Source: Pseudomonas petrae (GTDB lineage: Bacteria; Pseudomonadota; Gammaproteobacteria; Pseudomonadales; Pseudomonadaceae). From it: a stretch of 64,000 nucleotides of DNA. Each line of letters opens with the position of its first letter. Within the stretch, counting starts at the first letter, position 1. Position numbers and translations under genes: made by a program. Positions 1-14,013 of this stretch are shown piece by piece. The notes beneath the pieces were generated by a model. That model saw only the letters and a list, made by a program, of their open reading frames with translations. It ran no database searches and was not told where the DNA came from. The DNA is taken from contig NZ_JAKJXE010000006.1 in assembly GCF_021728295.1 (NCBI RefSeq), positions 248,001-312,000 on the forward strand, written 5' to 3'.

Positions 1-192
1 CGCTGTATCAGGGTCAACCGGTGTGGCGGCTGGCGCCTCGGCTTGTACGGCGGTTTTTTGTGCAGGAGCGTTGGAGTCGGCGAGCGCTACGGGCGTCAAC
101 ATCAGGCTCAACAGCAGCGCGGCAATGGCGCGTCCTGCGCGTGGCAGACCTCGATTGGCAATTGACGAAGCGGGGGTTTGAATAGATGTCAT
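1..192 (-). CDS. exbB: ExbB-like TonB-system biopolymer transport protein, 5' end only
   Basis: Only the first 64 codons are present; the gene runs off the left edge. The start ATG is at 190-192. The product opens with a short polar stretch, a hydrophobic core (IAALLLSLMLTPVALA) and a likely signal-peptidase site after ALA, then an Ala/Pro-rich linker. Pseudomonas ExbB proteins carry such a cleaved N-terminal extension ahead of their three membrane spans, and exbB-exbD-tonB lies beside this SDR gene and spoT in related genomes. ExbB with ExbD energises TonB for iron-siderophore uptake. The identification rests on the N-terminus and on synteny, because the diagnostic membrane domain is outside the window. 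Confidence 0.6.
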   Translation of the reverse strand, partial: MTSIQTPASSIANRGLPRAGRAIAALLLSLMLTPVALADSNAPAQKTAVQAEAPAATPVDPDTA

Positions 193-282
193 GCTGGCCC
201 GACCTGATATGAAAATAGGTGTTCGTTCTGAGAGCGTCACGCTGGCGCGAGGCGAGCGGAGGAGAACAAAGGGCCGTCATTA

Positions 283-301
283 TTGCAAGTAATTCTTGTT
301 A
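283..301. promoter_or_regulatory. Possible Fur box between exbB and the SDR gene
   Basis: The AT-rich segment ttgcaagtaattcttgtta resembles Pseudomonas Fur boxes of the form GCAAATGATTATCATTTGC at roughly ten of seventeen positions. It lies about 90 bp upstream of exbB, a gene type that is normally iron-repressed. The match is weak and is offered only as a candidate. Confidence 0.3.
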
Positions 302-403
302 ACAAAAGTAAGAGCGTCTCTTTTTCCTGAGAATGCTTCCCAATGGTCGGTTTTATAGCCCGCTTTGCGGGCTGAAATTCAATGAGTGATGTGGAGATTG
401 GAC

Positions 404-1264
404 ATGTCAGCGCCATCCGTTTTGATTGCTGGATGTGGCGACATCGGGAGCCGACTGGCCTCCCAACTGTTGCCTGATGACTGGACGGTGTACGGCCTGC
501 GCCGCTCCGTTGAGAAACTGCCCGCAGGCGTGCTCGGCGTCAGCGGCGACTTGTTCGACGCCCGCATTCCCGCGCACTGGCCGGAAGGCCGGCTTGATTA
601 CCTGGTCTACTGCGCCACACCCACTGACCGGGATGAGGCGGGTTACCGTGCGGCTTATGTAGAAGGCCTCCGCCACGTATTAGGCTGGAGCGAGCGCAGC
701 GGACAGCGACCGAAGCGGATATTTTTCGTGTCCAGCAGCAGCGTTTACGGTCAGCAGCAAGGCGAATGGGTTGATGAAACGTCGCCCGCCGAAGCAAACG
801 GTTACTCGGGCCAGGTCATGCGCGAGGCAGAGCAAGTGGCGTTGGACAGCGGGGTGCCAGCGACCATTGTCAGGCTGACCGGAATCTACGGTCCGGGACG
901 CAGTGACCTGATGAATCGGGTACGCCAGGGCTACAGCGTTGCGATCAATCCGCCGCTGTATGGCAACCGCATTCATGCCGATGATGCGGCCGGACTGCTG
1001 GCGTTTTTGCTGCGAGCTGCCTCGGACGAGGTACCGCTGGAAGACTGTTATATCGGCGTCGACGATGCACCCGCGCCGCTGGCCGAAGTGGTCGACTGGA
1101 TACGTCAGCGTCTGGGCGTTACAGAGTGGTCGGATGAGAACACTGTCCGCCGCGCCGGGAGCAAGCGCTGCCGCAACGCCCGCGCCAAGGCGCTGGGCTG
1201 GACGCCGCGTTATGCGACCTATAAGGAAGGGTATGAGGCGATGCTGGCAGACCAGCACGAGTAG
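404..1264 (+). CDS. Atypical SDR-family NAD(P)-dependent epimerase/reductase (YeeZ-like)
   Basis: The 286-residue protein has an N-terminal Rossmann motif GCGDIG at residues 10-15. It continues as an extended-SDR fold with FVSSSSVYG and the NAD-epimerase motif RLTGIYGPGR. At the usual YxxxK position it reads YSGQV, so the catalytic lysine seems absent; this is typical of the atypical SDR/YeeZ group, whose substrate is unknown. I chose ATG 404 rather than the in-frame ATG at 386 because GGAG at 392-395 is correctly spaced and the Rossmann strand starts directly after it. The gene is divergent from exbB and ends in front of a REPIN element. The fold is certain, the reaction is not. Confidence 0.85.
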   Translation: MSAPSVLIAGCGDIGSRLASQLLPDDWTVYGLRRSVEKLPAGVLGVSGDLFDARIPAHWPEGRLDYLVYCATPTDRDEAGYRAAYVEGLRHVLGWSERSGQRPKRIFFVSSSSVYGQQQGEWVDETSPAEANGYSGQVMREAEQVALDSGVPATIVRLTGIYGPGRSDLMNRVRQGYSVAINPPLYGNRIHADDAAGLLAFLLRAASDEVPLEDCYIGVDDAPAPLAEVVDWIRQRLGVTEWSDENTVRRAGSKRCRNARAKALGWTPRYATYKEGYEAMLADQHE

Positions 1265-1282
1265 ATCGGATCATATAACCCC

Positions 1283-1370
1283 TGTAGGAGCGCGCTTGCC
1301 CGCGAATGGATTTTTCCGGCTATACCGTGCCAGATGACCCACCGCAATCGCGGGCAAGCGCGCTCCTACA
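1283..1370. repeat. REPIN: two inverted REP elements (type A)
   Basis: A left arm tgtaggagcgcgcttgcccg at 1283 onward and its near-perfect inverted copy ending at 1370 flank a ~40 bp spacer. This is the common Pseudomonas REP doublet (REPIN), mobilised in trans by RAYT transposases; none is encoded in this window. It sits between the convergent SDR and lipoprotein genes and could also act as a bidirectional terminator. Confidence 0.9.
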
Positions 1371-1387
1371 TTTTCGAGCGTGGCGAC

Positions 1388-2125
1388 TTAGTTCTTCTCG
1401 AACACCCAACGCCGCTCGCCCGGGCGCAGGTCCGGCATCTCGGTTGCCTGGGCGTTGTTTACCGCCTGGAACAACTCAAGCTGCTTGCCGTTGCGAACGA
1501 AGATCCACGGGTTGCCGCGCTCGTTCTTCTCCAGCCACATGCTGTCGTATTCACCGCTCATGGCCGCGCAGTCGCCAGCCAGGCACAGCGCATAGCGATC
1601 ATTGCCCGGCAGGCCGCTGACGCTGCCGTCCGGCAAGAACTCAACCGTGCTGCCCTGGCCTTCACCATTGACGATGGTCCACTTGCCGCCGAGGTAGGCG
1701 GTGTAAAGAGCACGCTCGAAGCTGGTGCCGGGTTGCGCCCCGGCCGGAGGTGCTTCCTTGGGCGTGCGGAAATGCTGCTCGGGCCCGGTGTCGCTGGCGC
1801 GCTGCACCAGCTCATCGCCCTTGATGGTCAACTCATCAGACGCATTGCCGTAGAAATCAACACGCAGCTTGCCGTCGGTATTGCTGGCGATCTTGCCTTC
1901 ACTCAGCTCGAAGCCGTTGGAAGCAGTGGCCTGCCCGGCCTTGGTGTTGATGTTCCATTCCAGATTAGGGCCGTAAGCCAGCAGCGCCTGACGCAGGTTG
2001 CCGCCCTGGGCTGCTGCGTCGATGGCGGCCTGGTTGATCCAGGTGCCGTCCGGGCTTTTGTCGGAGTGGCTGGCGCAGCCGCTGAGCAGTGCGACCAGCA
2101 GCGAGAGGGCAAACGCAACGCGCAT
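1388..2125 (-). CDS. Putative lipoprotein of unknown function
   Basis: The 245-residue product begins with a lipoprotein signal peptide (MRVAFALSLLVALLSGC, lipobox LLSGC, lipidated Cys17), so it should be membrane-anchored and periplasmic. I chose ATG 2125 because an AAGGA-type ribosome binding site lies just upstream and the signal peptide begins exactly there; an in-frame start at 2176 would bury the signal. The mature part contains repeated strand-like segments describing linear, polar sequence and two pairs of cysteines around the middle (CLAGDC). I do not recognise a characterised family. It follows ridA on the same strand and is the last gene of the spoT cluster. Confidence 0.75.
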   Translation of the reverse strand: MRVAFALSLLVALLSGCASHSDKSPDGTWINQAAIDAAAQGGNLRQALLAYGPNLEWNINTKAGQATASNGFELSEGKIASNTDGKLRVDFYGNASDELTIKGDELVQRASDTGPEQHFRTPKEAPPAGAQPGTSFERALYTAYLGGKWTIVNGEGQGSTVEFLPDGSVSGLPGNDRYALCLAGDCAAMSGEYDSMWLEKNERGNPWIFVRNGKQLELFQAVNNAQATEMPDLRPGERRWVFEKN

Positions 2126-2182
2126 GGGTGCAGTCCTTCCTTTTCTGAGGAGGCGGAGCGTGCTTGGGCTCCGCACCGGGAT

Positions 2183-2563
2183 TTACTCGATGACCAGAAT
2201 GGCGTCCATTTCGACCTGCGCGCCACGCGGCAGCGCAGCAACGCCAATGGCGGCACGCGCCGGGTACGGCTGCTCGAAATACTTGCCCATGATCTCGTTG
2301 ACCTTGGCGAAGTGGCTCAGGTCGGTGAGGAAGATATTCAGTTTGACGATGTCCTTGAACGAACCGCCTGCGGCTTCGGCCACAGCCTTCAGGTTTTCGA
2401 AGACCTGAACGGTCTGTGCTTCAAAGCCTTCGACCAGCTCCATGGTCTTGGGGTCCAGCGGAATCTGGCCCGACATGTAGACGGTGTTGCCCGCCTTGAT
2501 TGCCTGGGAATAGGTGCCGATGGCGGCAGGGGCTTTGTCGCTGGAGATGACGGTCTTGCTCAT
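2183..2563 (-). CDS. ridA: RidA family reactive intermediate/imine deaminase
   Basis: The 126-residue protein matches the full length of the RidA/YjgF family and opens with the typical [20 protein letters not shown]. The substrate-binding arginine is Arg103 (PARAAIGV) and the accompanying Glu118 is in VEMDAI; both are diagnostic of active RidA. RidA hydrolyses 2-aminoacrylate and related enamine/imine intermediates released by PLP enzymes and so protects other PLP enzymes from damage. It lies 24 bp downstream of spoT on the same strand, as in other pseudomonads. A second, more divergent RidA paralog is at 30342-30695. Confidence 0.95.
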   Translation of the reverse strand: MSKTVISSDKAPAAIGTYSQAIKAGNTVYMSGQIPLDPKTMELVEGFEAQTVQVFENLKAVAEAAGGSFKDIVKLNIFLTDLSHFAKVNEIMGKYFEQPYPARAAIGVAALPRGAQVEMDAILVIE

Positions 2564-2587
2564 GAAAAACTCCTGTTTGCGGTTTGA

Positions 2588-4696
2588 CTACGCGCGCATA
2601 CGGGTGATGCGGATCACGCCGGGCAGCGCGCGCAGTTTCTTGATCACGCGGGCCAGGTGCACGCGGTCGTGCACGCTGACCACCAGTTGGACCACGCTGA
2701 TGCGACCATCGCGTTCATCCATACTGATTTTTTCGATGTTGCCGTCTGCGGCATTGACGCTACTGGCGAGCAGGGCGATCAGGCCGCGCTGGTGTTCCAG
2801 TTCGACGCGCAACTCGACATTGAATTCGCCGGTGACGTCTTTGGCCCAGGACAGCTGAATGCACTTCTCGGGGTTGTGGCGGATTTCCGCGATGTTCCGA
2901 CAGTTGTCCAGGTGCACGACCATGCCTTTGCCCGCGGACAGATGCCCGACGATCGGGTCGCCTGGAATCGGTGTGCAGCACTTGGCGTAGCTGAGGACGA
3001 GGCCTTCGGTGCCACGAATAGCCAAAGGACCTTCTGCGTTCGGCAGTTGATCGCCCTCACTGGCCAGCAATCGGCGAGCCACCACGTAAGCCATGCGGTT
3101 ACCAAGGCCAATGTCTTCGAGGAGGTCTTCGATGACCTCGACCCGATACTCGGCAAGGATCAGGCGCACGCGTTCGGCCGGAATCTTTTCCAGTGTGCTG
3201 TCGAAGCCGTTGAGGACTTTGTTCAGCAAGCGTTCGCCGAGATTGATCGACTCTGACCGGCGCTGCAGTTTGAGCGCATGACGGATATGCGTTCTGGCCT
3301 TGCCGGTCACGACAAAGTTGAGCCAGGCCGGATTCGGACGAGCCCCGGGAGCACTGACGATCTCAACGGTCGAGCCGCTTTGCAGCGGTTCGGAAAGCGG
3401 GGCCAGCCGGCGATTGATCCGGCAGGCGATGCAGCTGTTGCCGACGTCCGTGTGCACGGCATAAGCAAAATCGACCGCCGTGGAGCCTTTCGGCAGCTCC
3501 ATGATTCGGCCCTTGGGCGTGAACACGTAGACCTCGTCCGGGAACAGGTCGATCTTTACGCTCTCGATGAATTCCAGCGAATTGCCCGCACGCTGCTGCA
3601 TTTCCAGCACGCCCTTGACCCACTGACGTGCCCGCGCGTGGGTGCTCTTCGGCTGTTCATCGCCAGACGACTTGTACAGCCAGTGCGCGGCGATGCCGTT
3701 GTTGGCCATCTCTTCCATTTCGCGGGTACGAATCTGGATCTCGATGGGCACGCCGTGCATCCCGAACAGGGTGGTGTGCAGCGACTGATAGCCGTTGGCT
3801 TTCGGGATCGCGATGTAATCCTTGAAGCGGCCGGGCAGCGGCTTGTACAAATTATGTACAGCGCCGAGCACGCGATAGCAGGTGTCGACCTTGTCTACGA
3901 TGATCCTGAACGCGTAGACGTCCATGATCTCGTTGAAGGCCCGGCGCTTGCCGCGCATCTTTTTATAGATGCCATACAAGTGCTTCTGACGGCCGCTGAC
4001 TTCGCCTTCGATGCCGTCAACGGCGAGGCAGTGGCTCAGCGACTCTTCGATCTTGTTGACCAATTCCTTGCGGTTGCCACGCGCGCGCTTGACGGCCTGA
4101 CCGATGCGCGAGGAGCGCATCGGGTACATCGCCTTGAAACCGAGGTCTTCGAACTCGATACGCACGCTGTGCATGCCAAGGCGATTGGCGATTGGGGCGT
4201 AGATCTCGAGGGTTTCTTTGGCGATGCGACGGCGCTTCTCTCCGGAAAGGACTTCCAGCGTGCGCATGTTATGCAGGCGGTCGGCGAGCTTGACCAGAAT
4301 CACGCGGATGTCCCGCGCCATGGCCATCGCCATCTTCTGGAAGTTCTCGGCCTGAGCTTCGGCTTTGGTCTCGAAGTTCATCTGAGTCAGTTTGCTGACC
4401 CCATCGACGAGTTCAGCTACCGTTTCGCCAAACTGTGCACAGAGCGCTTCTTTGGCGATGCCGGTGTCTTCGATCACGTCATGCAGCATGGCGGCCATCA
4501 GGCTCTGATGGTCCATGTGCATGTCGGCAAGAATATTGGCCACCGCCAGCGGGTGCGTGACGTAGGCTTCGCCGCTGCGACGGCGTTGGCCGTCGTGGGC
4601 TTGTTCGGCGTAGAAATACGCCCGGCGGACCAGATTGACCTGGTCTGCGCCGAGGTAGGTCGCGAGGCGATCGGCGAGGGCGTCTATGCTCGGCAA
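2588..4696 (-). CDS. spoT: Bifunctional (p)ppGpp synthetase II / hydrolase SpoT
   Basis: The 702-residue protein has the RelA/SpoT architecture. An N-terminal HD hydrolase domain carries YVTHPLAVA and the HDVIED signature, so ppGpp hydrolysis should be active. The synthetase domain has RLHNMRT and GYQSLHTTLFG. A TGS domain (FTPKGRIMELPKGSTAVDFA) and a C-terminal ACT domain (VELRVELEHQRGLIALLA onward) follow. SpoT tunes the stringent-response alarmone to fatty-acid, carbon and iron stress. It is in the conserved minus-strand order gmk, rpoZ, spoT, ridA. The start at 4696 gives the usual family length. Confidence 0.98.
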   Translation of the reverse strand: MPSIDALADRLATYLGADQVNLVRRAYFYAEQAHDGQRRRSGEAYVTHPLAVANILADMHMDHQSLMAAMLHDVIEDTGIAKEALCAQFGETVAELVDGVSKLTQMNFETKAEAQAENFQKMAMAMARDIRVILVKLADRLHNMRTLEVLSGEKRRRIAKETLEIYAPIANRLGMHSVRIEFEDLGFKAMYPMRSSRIGQAVKRARGNRKELVNKIEESLSHCLAVDGIEGEVSGRQKHLYGIYKKMRGKRRAFNEIMDVYAFRIIVDKVDTCYRVLGAVHNLYKPLPGRFKDYIAIPKANGYQSLHTTLFGMHGVPIEIQIRTREMEEMANNGIAAHWLYKSSGDEQPKSTHARARQWVKGVLEMQQRAGNSLEFIESVKIDLFPDEVYVFTPKGRIMELPKGSTAVDFAYAVHTDVGNSCIACRINRRLAPLSEPLQSGSTVEIVSAPGARPNPAWLNFVVTGKARTHIRHALKLQRRSESINLGERLLNKVLNGFDSTLEKIPAERVRLILAEYRVEVIEDLLEDIGLGNRMAYVVARRLLASEGDQLPNAEGPLAIRGTEGLVLSYAKCCTPIPGDPIVGHLSAGKGMVVHLDNCRNIAEIRHNPEKCIQLSWAKDVTGEFNVELRVELEHQRGLIALLASSVNAADGNIEKISMDERDGRISVVQLVVSVHDRVHLARVIKKLRALPGVIRITRMRA

Positions 4697-4756
4697 GATA
4701 AATCTCCTTGCCGAAGGCTGTGACCCTGCGCCTTGCTACGTCGACCAGGCATAGGC

Positions 4757-5020
4757 TTAGACGGCCTCGCTGGACTCGTCCTCGAATGCGGCGAACAGTG
4801 GTTCATCTTCAACGATTTCGGCTTCTGCGATAACAGCGTAATCCATCAGGCCTGCAGCGATTTCACGCAGGGCCACTACGGTAGGCTTGTCGTTTTCCCA
4901 TGCCAGCTTTGGCTCTTTGCCACCGGTCGCCAGTTGACGCGAGCGCTTGGTGGCGAGCATGACCAGCTCAAAACGGTTATCTACATGTTCCAGGCAGTCT
5001 TCAACGGTCACGCGGGCCAT
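4757..5020 (-). CDS. rpoZ: RNA polymerase omega subunit
   Basis: The 87-residue product starts [20 protein letters not shown], the family signature, and contains the conserved TKRSRQL segment that contacts beta-prime. Omega assists assembly of beta-prime and is part of a ppGpp-binding site, which fits its place directly upstream of spoT (60 bp gap). The start at 5020 is preferred over an upstream in-frame codon at 5038 because omega proteins begin at MARVTVED. Confidence 0.97.
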   Translation of the reverse strand: MARVTVEDCLEHVDNRFELVMLATKRSRQLATGGKEPKLAWENDKPTVVALREIAAGLMDYAVIAEAEIVEDEPLFAAFEDESSEAV

Positions 5021-5083
5021 GGGTATTCCTCGTAGCAAATGCGATATGCGCGGTGCCCGAATGGGCGAGCGGACTCGACAGTC

Positions 5084-5120
5084 TAAAAAATCACCAGCGT
5101 TTAGGGAAGCGCTGATTTTA
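5084..5120 (-). terminator. Rho-independent terminator downstream of gmk
   Basis: Read on the minus strand, AAAATCAGCGC and GCTGGTGATTTTTT form a stem around a ~9-nt loop followed by a T-run. It lies between gmk and rpoZ and may separate gmk transcription from rpoZ-spoT. Confidence 0.65.
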
Positions 5121-5149
5121 AATGGATCGGGTTTGCCGAATAAAACCGG

Positions 5150-6647
<1,498 letters not shown>

Positions 6648-6892
6648 GGGAAGTACCTCTATAAATTCAGGCGTTTGCGGATAGCCGGTCCGGGATGAAT
6701 CCCCGGCAAAGTGTCGTGGGGAAACGACTGGCTATAAAGGCGCAGGATTGTAGCTCAGTGCAGGGTGTGCGCCCAAATGTGGCATTGTCGCAAGCGATGC
6801 GCGGCGTTGTGATCGTGCTGCCTGGCGTGCAAATCTGCAGCGCCCGTCGTGAGCAATGCGTCATTAGATGTCCCAAGCCGTGCCTGCACCTC

Positions 6893-6898
6893 TATAAT
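6893..6898 (+). promoter_or_regulatory. Sigma-70 -10 hexamer upstream of rph
   Basis: A perfect TATAAT lies 39 bp upstream of the rph start. I do not see a good -35 hexamer at 16-18 bp. The 289 bp yicC-rph interval otherwise holds no recognisable element. Confidence 0.45.
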
Positions 6899-6936
6899 GC
6901 AGACCGGTTTTCCGTCTCCCAGTACAGGTATCCCAG

Positions 6937-7659
6937 ATGAAACGTCCAAGTGGTCGCGCTGCCGATCAGCTTCGCCCGATCCGCATCACCCGCAACTACA
7001 CCAAGCACGCCGAGGGTTCTGTGCTGGTCGAGTTCGGTGATACCAAGGTGATCTGCACCGTCAGCGTTGAAAACGGCGTTCCGCGTTTTCTCAAGGGGCA
7101 GGGCCAGGGCTGGTTGACGGCCGAATACGGCATGCTGCCACGCGCAACCGGCGAGCGTAACCAGCGCGAAGCCAGCCGTGGCAAGCAGGGCGGCCGTACC
7201 CTCGAGATCCAGCGCCTGATCGGCCGCTCGCTGCGCGCTGCGCTAGACATGTCCAAGCTGGGTGAAATCACCTTGTACGTCGACTGCGACGTGATCCAGG
7301 CGGACGGCGGGACGCGCACTGCGTCGATCACCGGCTCGATGGTCGCCCTGATCGATGCCCTGAAGTCCATCAAAAAGCGTGGCGGCCTCAAGGGCGGTGA
7401 TCCGCTGAAGCAGATGATCGCGGCAGTGTCGGTGGGCATGTATCAGGGCGAGCCGGTTCTGGACCTGGATTATCTTGAGGACTCTGCGGCCGAGACCGAC
7501 CTCAACGTGGTCATGACCAACGCGGGCGGTTTCATCGAAGTGCAGGGCACTGCCGAGGGCGCGCCGTTCCAGCCTGAAGACCTGAACGCAATGCTGGCAC
7601 TGGCTCAAAAGGGCATGAACGAAATCTTCGAACTGCAGCAGGCGGCATTGGCCGACTGA
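6937..7659 (+). CDS. rph: Ribonuclease PH
   Basis: The 240-residue enzyme is the phosphate-dependent 3' exoribonuclease that trims tRNA 3' ends. Family hallmarks are [15 protein letters not shown] at the N-terminus, the RNA-binding [16 protein letters not shown] segment and the phosphate-site motif [11 protein letters not shown]. The length equals that of active RNase PH proteins, so it is not truncated as in E. coli K-12. It is transcribed away from yicC and followed by the DUF4870 gene. Confidence 0.97.
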   Translation: MKRPSGRAADQLRPIRITRNYTKHAEGSVLVEFGDTKVICTVSVENGVPRFLKGQGQGWLTAEYGMLPRATGERNQREASRGKQGGRTLEIQRLIGRSLRAALDMSKLGEITLYVDCDVIQADGGTRTASITGSMVALIDALKSIKKRGGLKGGDPLKQMIAAVSVGMYQGEPVLDLDYLEDSAAETDLNVVMTNAGGFIEVQGTAEGAPFQPEDLNAMLALAQKGMNEIFELQQAALAD

Positions 7660-7716
7660 TCGGTTTTTACTGCGTCAGAACACTACGTCAGAGCACTACA
7701 TCAAAACAGGGAAAGC

Positions 7717-8088
7717 ATGATGATCGAGAGTCAGTCGCCGTTGCCAACGCCGAGTAAGGAAGTCCGTCAGTGGGCAATGCTGTGCCACTTCGCGGCGTTT
7801 TTCGGCCTAATCTTTCCGTTCGGCAATTTGCTAGGGCCGCTGATCGTCTGGCAGCTCAAGAAAGAAGTCGATCCGTACATCGATGCTCAAGGCAAGGAAG
7901 CCCTCAATTTTCAGATCACTGTCGCCATCGCCGCGATGATCTGTTTTTTGCTGATGGTGGTAATCATCGGCTTTCCGCTGTTGATGCTGGTGGGCGTCGG
8001 CGCGCTGGTGCTGACGATCATCGCGGGCGTCAAGGTCAATGACGGCGTCGCCTACCGCTATCCGTTTACCTGGCGGTTGATCAAGTAA
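7717..8088 (+). CDS. DUF4870 domain small membrane protein
   Basis: The 123-residue protein shows the DUF4870 pattern. An N-terminal segment WAMLCHFAAFFGLIFPFGNL leads into a first membrane span. A polar stretch containing YIDAQGKEALNFQIT follows, and two close hydrophobic spans come after it. No catalytic motif is visible and the function is unknown; family members are often called Tic20-like by distant fold similarity. It lies 57 bp after rph on the same strand and is followed by a strong terminator. Two adjacent ATG codons (7717, 7720) are possible starts. Confidence 0.9.
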   Translation: MMIESQSPLPTPSKEVRQWAMLCHFAAFFGLIFPFGNLLGPLIVWQLKKEVDPYIDAQGKEALNFQITVAIAAMICFLLMVVIIGFPLLMLVGVGALVLTIIAGVKVNDGVAYRYPFTWRLIK

Positions 8089-8130
8089 GTGTTCCCGAAG
8101 ATCGGGCGACTGCCTGATCTGCGGACAAAC

Positions 8131-8158
8131 AAAAGCCGACTTCACGTCGGCTTTTTTT
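8131..8158 (+). terminator. Rho-independent terminator between the DUF4870 gene and crc
   Basis: AAAGCCGAC, a short loop and GTCGGCTTTTTTT form a perfect GC-rich stem with a T-run. An A-run upstream means it can also serve the convergent crc gene. Confidence 0.9.
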
Positions 8159-8171
8159 GAGCAACTGAACG

Positions 8172-8951
8172 TCAGATGGTGAGCGTCCAGTCGTAGTCCA
8201 CGATCAGTGGCGCGTGTTGCGAGAAGCGCGGCTGCCGTGGAAGACGTGCACTGCGGACGAAACGACGCAGGCCCGGGGTCAGCAGCTGATAATCGAAGCG
8301 CCAGCCCAGATTGAGCATCTCGGCCTGTTCATTATCAGGCCACCAGCTGTATTGATCGCCTTCGCGGCTGACTTCGCGCAGGGCATCGACATAACCCATG
8401 TTGCCAACGATCTCGTCCATCCATGCACGCTCTGGTGCCAGGAAGCCTGGAGATTGCTGGCTGTCGCGCCAGTTTTTGATGTCCAGCTTCTGTTGCGCCA
8501 CGTACAGCGAGCCACAGTAGATGTACTCGCGACGTTTGCGTCGCTGCTTGTCGAGGTACTTGCCGAAATCGTCCATGAGCTTGAATTTCTGATTCAAGTC
8601 TTCATCGCCGTTCATCCCGGAAGGGAGCAGCAAGGTTGCGATACTGACTTTGTCGAAATCTGCCTGCAGGTAACGCCCGTAACGGTCAGCCGTCTCGAAA
8701 CCAAGACCGTTGATGACCGCCTTCGGTTGCAGCCGCGAGTAAAGCGCCACGCCACCCTGGGCAGGCACTTCGGCTTCGCAGGCGTATAGGAAGTAGCCGT
8801 CCAGTTGGAAGGCTGGGTCGTCCAGTTCAAAGGCGGAGGCGCGGGTGTCCTGAAGGCAGATGACGTCGGCATTCTGGGCTTGCAGCCAACTGAGCAAACC
8901 ACGCTCGACTGCAGCCTGAATACCATTAACGTTCACACTGATGATCCGCAT
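8172..8951 (-). CDS. crc: Catabolite repression control protein Crc
   Basis: The 259-residue protein has the exonuclease/endonuclease/phosphatase fold and the exact length of Pseudomonas Crc. It opens MRIISVNVNGIQAAVERGLL. Crc is not a nuclease; it works with Hfq to repress translation of mRNAs carrying A-rich CA motifs, enforcing preference for organic acids and amino acids, and is titrated by CrcZ-type RNAs (not in this window). The start at 8951 is chosen because the beta-strand IISVNVNG is the family N-terminus. It is divergent from pyrE with an 82 bp shared promoter region. Confidence 0.97.
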   Translation of the reverse strand: MRIISVNVNGIQAAVERGLLSWLQAQNADVICLQDTRASAFELDDPAFQLDGYFLYACEAEVPAQGGVALYSRLQPKAVINGLGFETADRYGRYLQADFDKVSIATLLLPSGMNGDEDLNQKFKLMDDFGKYLDKQRRKRREYIYCGSLYVAQQKLDIKNWRDSQQSPGFLAPERAWMDEIVGNMGYVDALREVSREGDQYSWWPDNEQAEMLNLGWRFDYQLLTPGLRRFVRSARLPRQPRFSQHAPLIVDYDWTLTI

Positions 8952-9033
8952 AAATGGCCCCAAAAATCACGTGCGTGTATGATACCCGAGCTCTACCTAA
9001 TTAGCTAAATCCGTGGTATTCGGGGCTTTTTTC

Positions 9034-9675
9034 ATGCAGGCGTATCAACGCGATTTCATTCGTTTTGCCATCGATCGCGGAGTTTTGCGCTTCGGTGAGT
9101 TCACTTTGAAGTCTGGGCGCACCAGCCCTTACTTCTTCAATGCCGGTCTTTTCAACAGTGGTTCGGCCCTTGCCCAACTGGGTAAGTTCTACGCCGCCGC
9201 CGTTGTTGAAAGCGGTATCTCCTTCGATGTTCTGTTCGGCCCGGCCTACAAGGGTATTCCCCTTGCAGCGGCGACTGCCGTGGCCCTTGCCGAGCATCAC
9301 AGTCTCGACCTCCCTTGGTGCTTCAACCGCAAAGAGGCGAAGGCCCATGGCGAGGGCGGAAGCCTGGTGGGCGCGCCGTTGACCGGCAATGTGCTGATCA
9401 TCGACGATGTCATCACCGCAGGCACCGCTATTCGCGAGGTCATGCAGATCATCCAGGCCCAGGGCGCAAACGCTGCCGGCGTGCTGATCGCGCTGAACCG
9501 CCAGGAGCGTGGCAACGGTGAGCTGTCTGCCATTCAGGAAGTCGAGCGTGATTTCGGCATTCCAGTGGTGAGCATCGTTTCGTTGAATCAGGTGCTGGAA
9601 TTCCTGGCCGACGATCCGCAGCTCAAGCAGCATCTGCCTGCCGTCGAAGCATACCGGGCCCAATACGGAATCTGA
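9034..9675 (+). CDS. pyrE: Orotate phosphoribosyltransferase
   Basis: The 213-residue enzyme transfers ribose 5-phosphate from PRPP to orotate to make OMP in pyrimidine synthesis. The PRPP loop is [13 protein letters not shown], and the N-terminal [15 protein letters not shown] orotate-site segment is intact. I chose ATG 9034 ([13 protein letters not shown]); an in-frame GTG at 9013 adds seven residues that the family lacks. It diverges from crc and is followed by a small secreted-protein gene. Confidence 0.97.
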   Translation: MQAYQRDFIRFAIDRGVLRFGEFTLKSGRTSPYFFNAGLFNSGSALAQLGKFYAAAVVESGISFDVLFGPAYKGIPLAAATAVALAEHHSLDLPWCFNRKEAKAHGEGGSLVGAPLTGNVLIIDDVITAGTAIREVMQIIQAQGANAAGVLIALNRQERGNGELSAIQEVERDFGIPVVSIVSLNQVLEFLADDPQLKQHLPAVEAYRAQYGI

Positions 9676-9696
9676 GCCTCCAAAAGGATGCGGTTT

Positions 9697-10299
9697 ATGC
9701 TCAAGCTGGGCACGTTGGGTTTTTGTCTGTCGCTGGGTTTGGGTTGCATCGCGAGCGTTCATGCGGACGACGCGCCGGGCATCGTGCTGTATCGCTACGT
9801 CGACAGTCGCGGCGTGACCGTAATCGATCGCCAAGGCGTGCCCCCGGAGTACGTCGGCAAGGGTTATGAAGTGCTCAATCAGCGCGGTCGCGTGGTGCAG
9901 ACGATACCGCCTGCACCGTCCGCCGATGAATTGCGCGAAGCCCAGGCCGCCAAGCTTCAGTCCGACGCCGACGCGCATCTGCTGCGGCTGTACAGCAGCG
10001 TCGAGGACGTCGATCGGGCGAAGAATCGTCGACTCGCCGAACTCGACGGCCTGATCGTTGTGGCGCAAGGCAATATCCAGAACCTCGTTACCCAGCAAGG
10101 CACGCTGCAGACACAGGCGGCTGATCAAGAGCGGGCAGGGCACCCTGTGCCGAAGACGCTGCTTGATCAGATGGATGATCTGCGTGATCAGCAGCAGAAC
10201 CTGAAGATCGACATCCTGCGCTACCAGACGGCGCGAACCCAGGCTGAGGCCGAGTTTGCGCAAGATCGGGCGCGGTTGCAGAAACTGCTCGGTCGGTGA
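9697..10299 (+). CDS. DUF4124 domain-containing secreted protein
   Basis: The ~200-residue product has a signal peptide ending in VHA-DDAPG, then a short DUF4124 segment (VLYRYVDSRGVTVID), the family's typical small N-terminal domain. The C-terminal half is charged and likely coiled coil, with heptad-like LQKLLGR at the end. AAGGA at 9683-9687 is well spaced for ATG 9697; an in-frame ATG at 9688 would lie almost on the binding site. The protein is probably periplasmic with unknown function. It follows pyrE by about 20 bp. Confidence 0.85.
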   Translation: MLKLGTLGFCLSLGLGCIASVHADDAPGIVLYRYVDSRGVTVIDRQGVPPEYVGKGYEVLNQRGRVVQTIPPAPSADELREAQAAKLQSDADAHLLRLYSSVEDVDRAKNRRLAELDGLIVVAQGNIQNLVTQQGTLQTQAADQERAGHPVPKTLLDQMDDLRDQQQNLKIDILRYQTARTQAEAEFAQDRARLQKLLGR

Positions 10300-10332
10300 T
10301 AACCGCTTATGGGCGCCGCCAAAATCCGGCCA

Positions 10333-10373
10333 CAAAAAAGCCCCACCCAGCGTTGAGCCGGGCGGGGCTTTTT
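10333..10373 (+). terminator. Rho-independent terminator between the DUF4124 gene and argB
   Basis: AAAAAAGCCCCACCC and GGGCGGGGCTTTTT form a stem with a ~10-nt loop. The A and T flanks suit both convergent genes. Confidence 0.88.
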
Positions 10374-10383
10374 ACAGCAGCAA

Positions 10384-13903
<3,520 letters not shown>

Positions 13904-14013
13904 ACTAACTCTCCCTGCTTGGTCGTCCTGACGCATTCTTGTTGTTTTCGCACCGCTCAAAGCCAGTCAGGCCACAAGCGATGCGTTAGCCAAAGTGAGT
14001 GTTTGTTGCTGGA

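Noticed and set aside
3278..4723. Long 481-residue open frame opposite spoT
   Set aside because: It is the antisense of the conserved spoT gene, a GC-rich codon-bias artefact. Similar frames opposite ridA, argB, algC and coaBC were dropped for the same reason.
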